From positions 1 to 6,301 of the forward strand of contig JAOUGY010000226.1 of the NCBI GenBank assembly GCA_029865445.1: a DNA stretch of 6,301 nucleotides. The letters are read 5' to 3'. The DNA comes from Acidimicrobiia bacterium (GTDB lineage: Bacteria > Actinomycetota > Acidimicrobiia > Spongiisociales > ZC4RG35). Shown in pieces: positions 5,170 through 6,301 of this stretch (positions are counted from its first letter, which is position 1; each line of letters starts with the position of its first letter). Below the pieces are notes generated by a model. The model was given only the letters and a program-made list of their open reading frames with translations, did not search any database and was not told the DNA's origin. The translations under genes and the position numbers were made by a program.

Positions 5170-6301
5170 TCGAGGTTCCAGATCTCCCGATCCAGCGCCG
5201 CGTCGACATCCTCCATCCGTTCGGCGACCCCTTCGGAGATCGCCTGTCTGGCCACCGCGGCCCCGATCCGGCGGGTGATTCCACGTAGGTCGGCGAGAGG
5301 CGGGTAGAGCCTCCCTCCAGCCAGATCGTCGTCGTGGGTCATCGCTGCCAACTCGTTGGCAGCCGCCGCGAACATGCCATCGGTGACGCTGCTCGCTCTG
5401 GTCACGATCGCCCCCAATCCGACCCCGGGGAAGATGTAGACGTTGTTGCACTGGTTCACCGGTATCACCCTTCCTCCGTGGGCGACCGGTTCGAACGGGC
5501 TGCCGGTGGCGATGAATGCGCGTCCGCCCGTGGCACGGGCGATAGTGTCGGGTGTCGCCTCGCACTTGCTGGTCGGGTTCGACAGCGCCATCACAAGCGG
5601 CCGCTCGGTGTGTTTCGCGAGAGCCTCGAGCACGTCTTCGTCGAAGGTACCGGGCTGGCCGGCGGTCCCGATGAGGACTGTGGGATTGGTGTGCTCGATG
5701 ACCTTGACGATGTCGGTCCCCACCTCGCTGGCACAAGCTTCCGCCAGGTACGAAGGGCAGGCGACTGAGCGCTTGTAGCCCTCCAAGTCCGTCCGGTGGT
5801 CGGTGACGAGGCCTCGGCTGTCGAAGAGCACGACCGCCCGATGGAGGTCGTCTCCCCGCACACCTGCGGCCTCGAGTTTGTGGCGGAGAAGCCGGGCGAT
5901 CCCGACCCCGGCTGCACCGGCTCCCACGAGCACGAAGCGTTGCTCGGCGACGGACGCCCCGACGGCCCGGCAGTACGACAGCACACCCGCGGCCACCACC
6001 GCGGCGGTGCCCTGGATGTCGTCGTTGAAGGAGGGGAGGACGGTCCGGTATTTGTCCAGGAGTCTGAAGGCGTTGGCCTTCTTGAAATCCTCCCATTGGA
6101 GCAGCGCCTGCGGCCAGCGGCGATGGACGGCGTCCACGAACTCCTCGATGAGCGTGTCGTACTCCTCGCCCCGAAGGCGTGGCTTGCGCCACCCGACGTA
6201 GAGCTCGTCGGCGAGCAACGCCTCGTTGTCCGTTCCCACATCGAGACTGATCGGGAGCGTGAACGCCGGATGGATTCCGGCGCCGAGGGTGTACAGAGCG
6301 A
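5145..6301 (-). CDS. Malic enzyme, large type (N-terminal part cut by window edge)
   Basis: Malic enzyme oxidatively decarboxylates L-malate to pyruvate and CO2, reducing NAD(P)+. In the window 384 C-terminal residues are visible and the frame is open to the right edge. The GTG at 6239 is internal, because the conserved ALYTLGAGIHPAFTLPISLDVGTDNEALL runs across it. Motifs are LQWEDFKKANAFRLLDKYR (67-85; Glu70 and Asp71 match metal ligands), FNDDIQGTAA (91-100), the dinucleotide-binding VLVGAGAAGVG (123-133), VLFDSRGLV, VMALSNPTSKCEATPDTI and NQCNNVYIFPGVGLG. These fit the large malic enzymes of about 550-570 residues, such as human ME2 and E. coli MaeA, rather than short MaeB-type enzymes. 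By comparison about 185 residues are missing, and the catalytic lysine should lie about two residues beyond the edge. NAD or NADP preference cannot be set here. It converges on the NTase gene with a 25-bp overlap. Confidence 0.96.
   Translation of the reverse strand, partial: ALYTLGAGIHPAFTLPISLDVGTDNEALLADELYVGWRKPRLRGEEYDTLIEEFVDAVHRRWPQALLQWEDFKKANAFRLLDKYRTVLPSFNDDIQGTAAVVAAGVLSYCRAVGASVAEQRFVLVGAGAAGVGIARLLRHKLEAAGVRGDDLHRAVVLFDSRGLVTDHRTDLEGYKRSVACPSYLAEACASEVGTDIVKVIEHTNPTVLIGTAGQPGTFDEDVLEALAKHTERPLVMALSNPTSKCEATPDTIARATGGRAFIATGSPFEPVAHGGRVIPVNQCNNVYIFPGVGLGAIVTRASSVTDGMFAAAANELAAMTHDDDLAGGRLYPPLADLRGITRRIGAAVARQAISEGVAERMEDVDAALDREIWNLDYPVLRPV

Noticed and set aside
5050..6192. Minus-strand open frame of 380 residues overlapping malic enzyme
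   Set aside because: It is an out-of-frame reading of the malic enzyme gene, very rich in Arg, Gly and Pro, as expected for a shadow frame in GC-rich DNA.
1..6301. Mobile element, CRISPR array, tRNA or phage gene
   Set aside because: No direct-repeat array, terminal inverted repeats, transposase or integrase motif, or tRNA-like cloverleaf was seen. Nearly all bases are accounted for by metabolic and NTase coding sequence.

Overview
This is a gene-dense, GC-rich bacterial window with almost no non-coding DNA. GTG starts, a possible leaderless gene and the type of nucleotidyltransferase (NTase) present fit an actinobacterium or a similar high-GC lineage. That placement is inference: there is no rRNA or other marker gene. 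The content is metabolic, with one probable small-molecule-modifying gene. No mobile element, CRISPR array, tRNA or rRNA was seen.

Layout from left to right. Positions 1-920 (+) hold the 3' part of an ACMSD-type amidohydrolase, cut by the left edge. Three bases further on, the opposite strand carries a two-gene unit read right to left: a family III (CaiB/BaiF) CoA-transferase (3036-1831), then a CitE/HpcH-type CoA-ester lyase (1796-924) with a strong Shine-Dalgarno site. A 72-bp divergent intergenic region (3037-3108) contains a perfect 13-bp palindrome over the likely -10 elements. It separates the CoA-transferase from an aldo/keto reductase (3109-4050, +). Nineteen bases later (+) comes a protein of two different NTase domains (4070-5169). 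It is interrupted near 4795 by a frameshift that a single added base would repair. It overlaps by 25 bp, tail to tail, the 3' end of a malic enzyme (5145-6301, -), which is cut by the right edge.

Working together: the transferase and lyase form a plausible two-step module. A dicarboxylic hydroxyacid would be activated to its CoA ester and then cleaved to an acyl-CoA and an oxoacid, as with malyl-CoA and citramalyl-CoA. The reductase and the amidohydrolase could handle related carbonyl or carboxylate intermediates, and malic enzyme joins malate to pyruvate. The substrate cannot be read from the sequence. The NTase gene looks unrelated to this metabolism and resembles antibiotic-modifying (lincosamide/aminoglycoside) NTases. 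I see no clear new defence or mobile system; the oddest items are the broken double-NTase gene and the palindromic divergent promoter.
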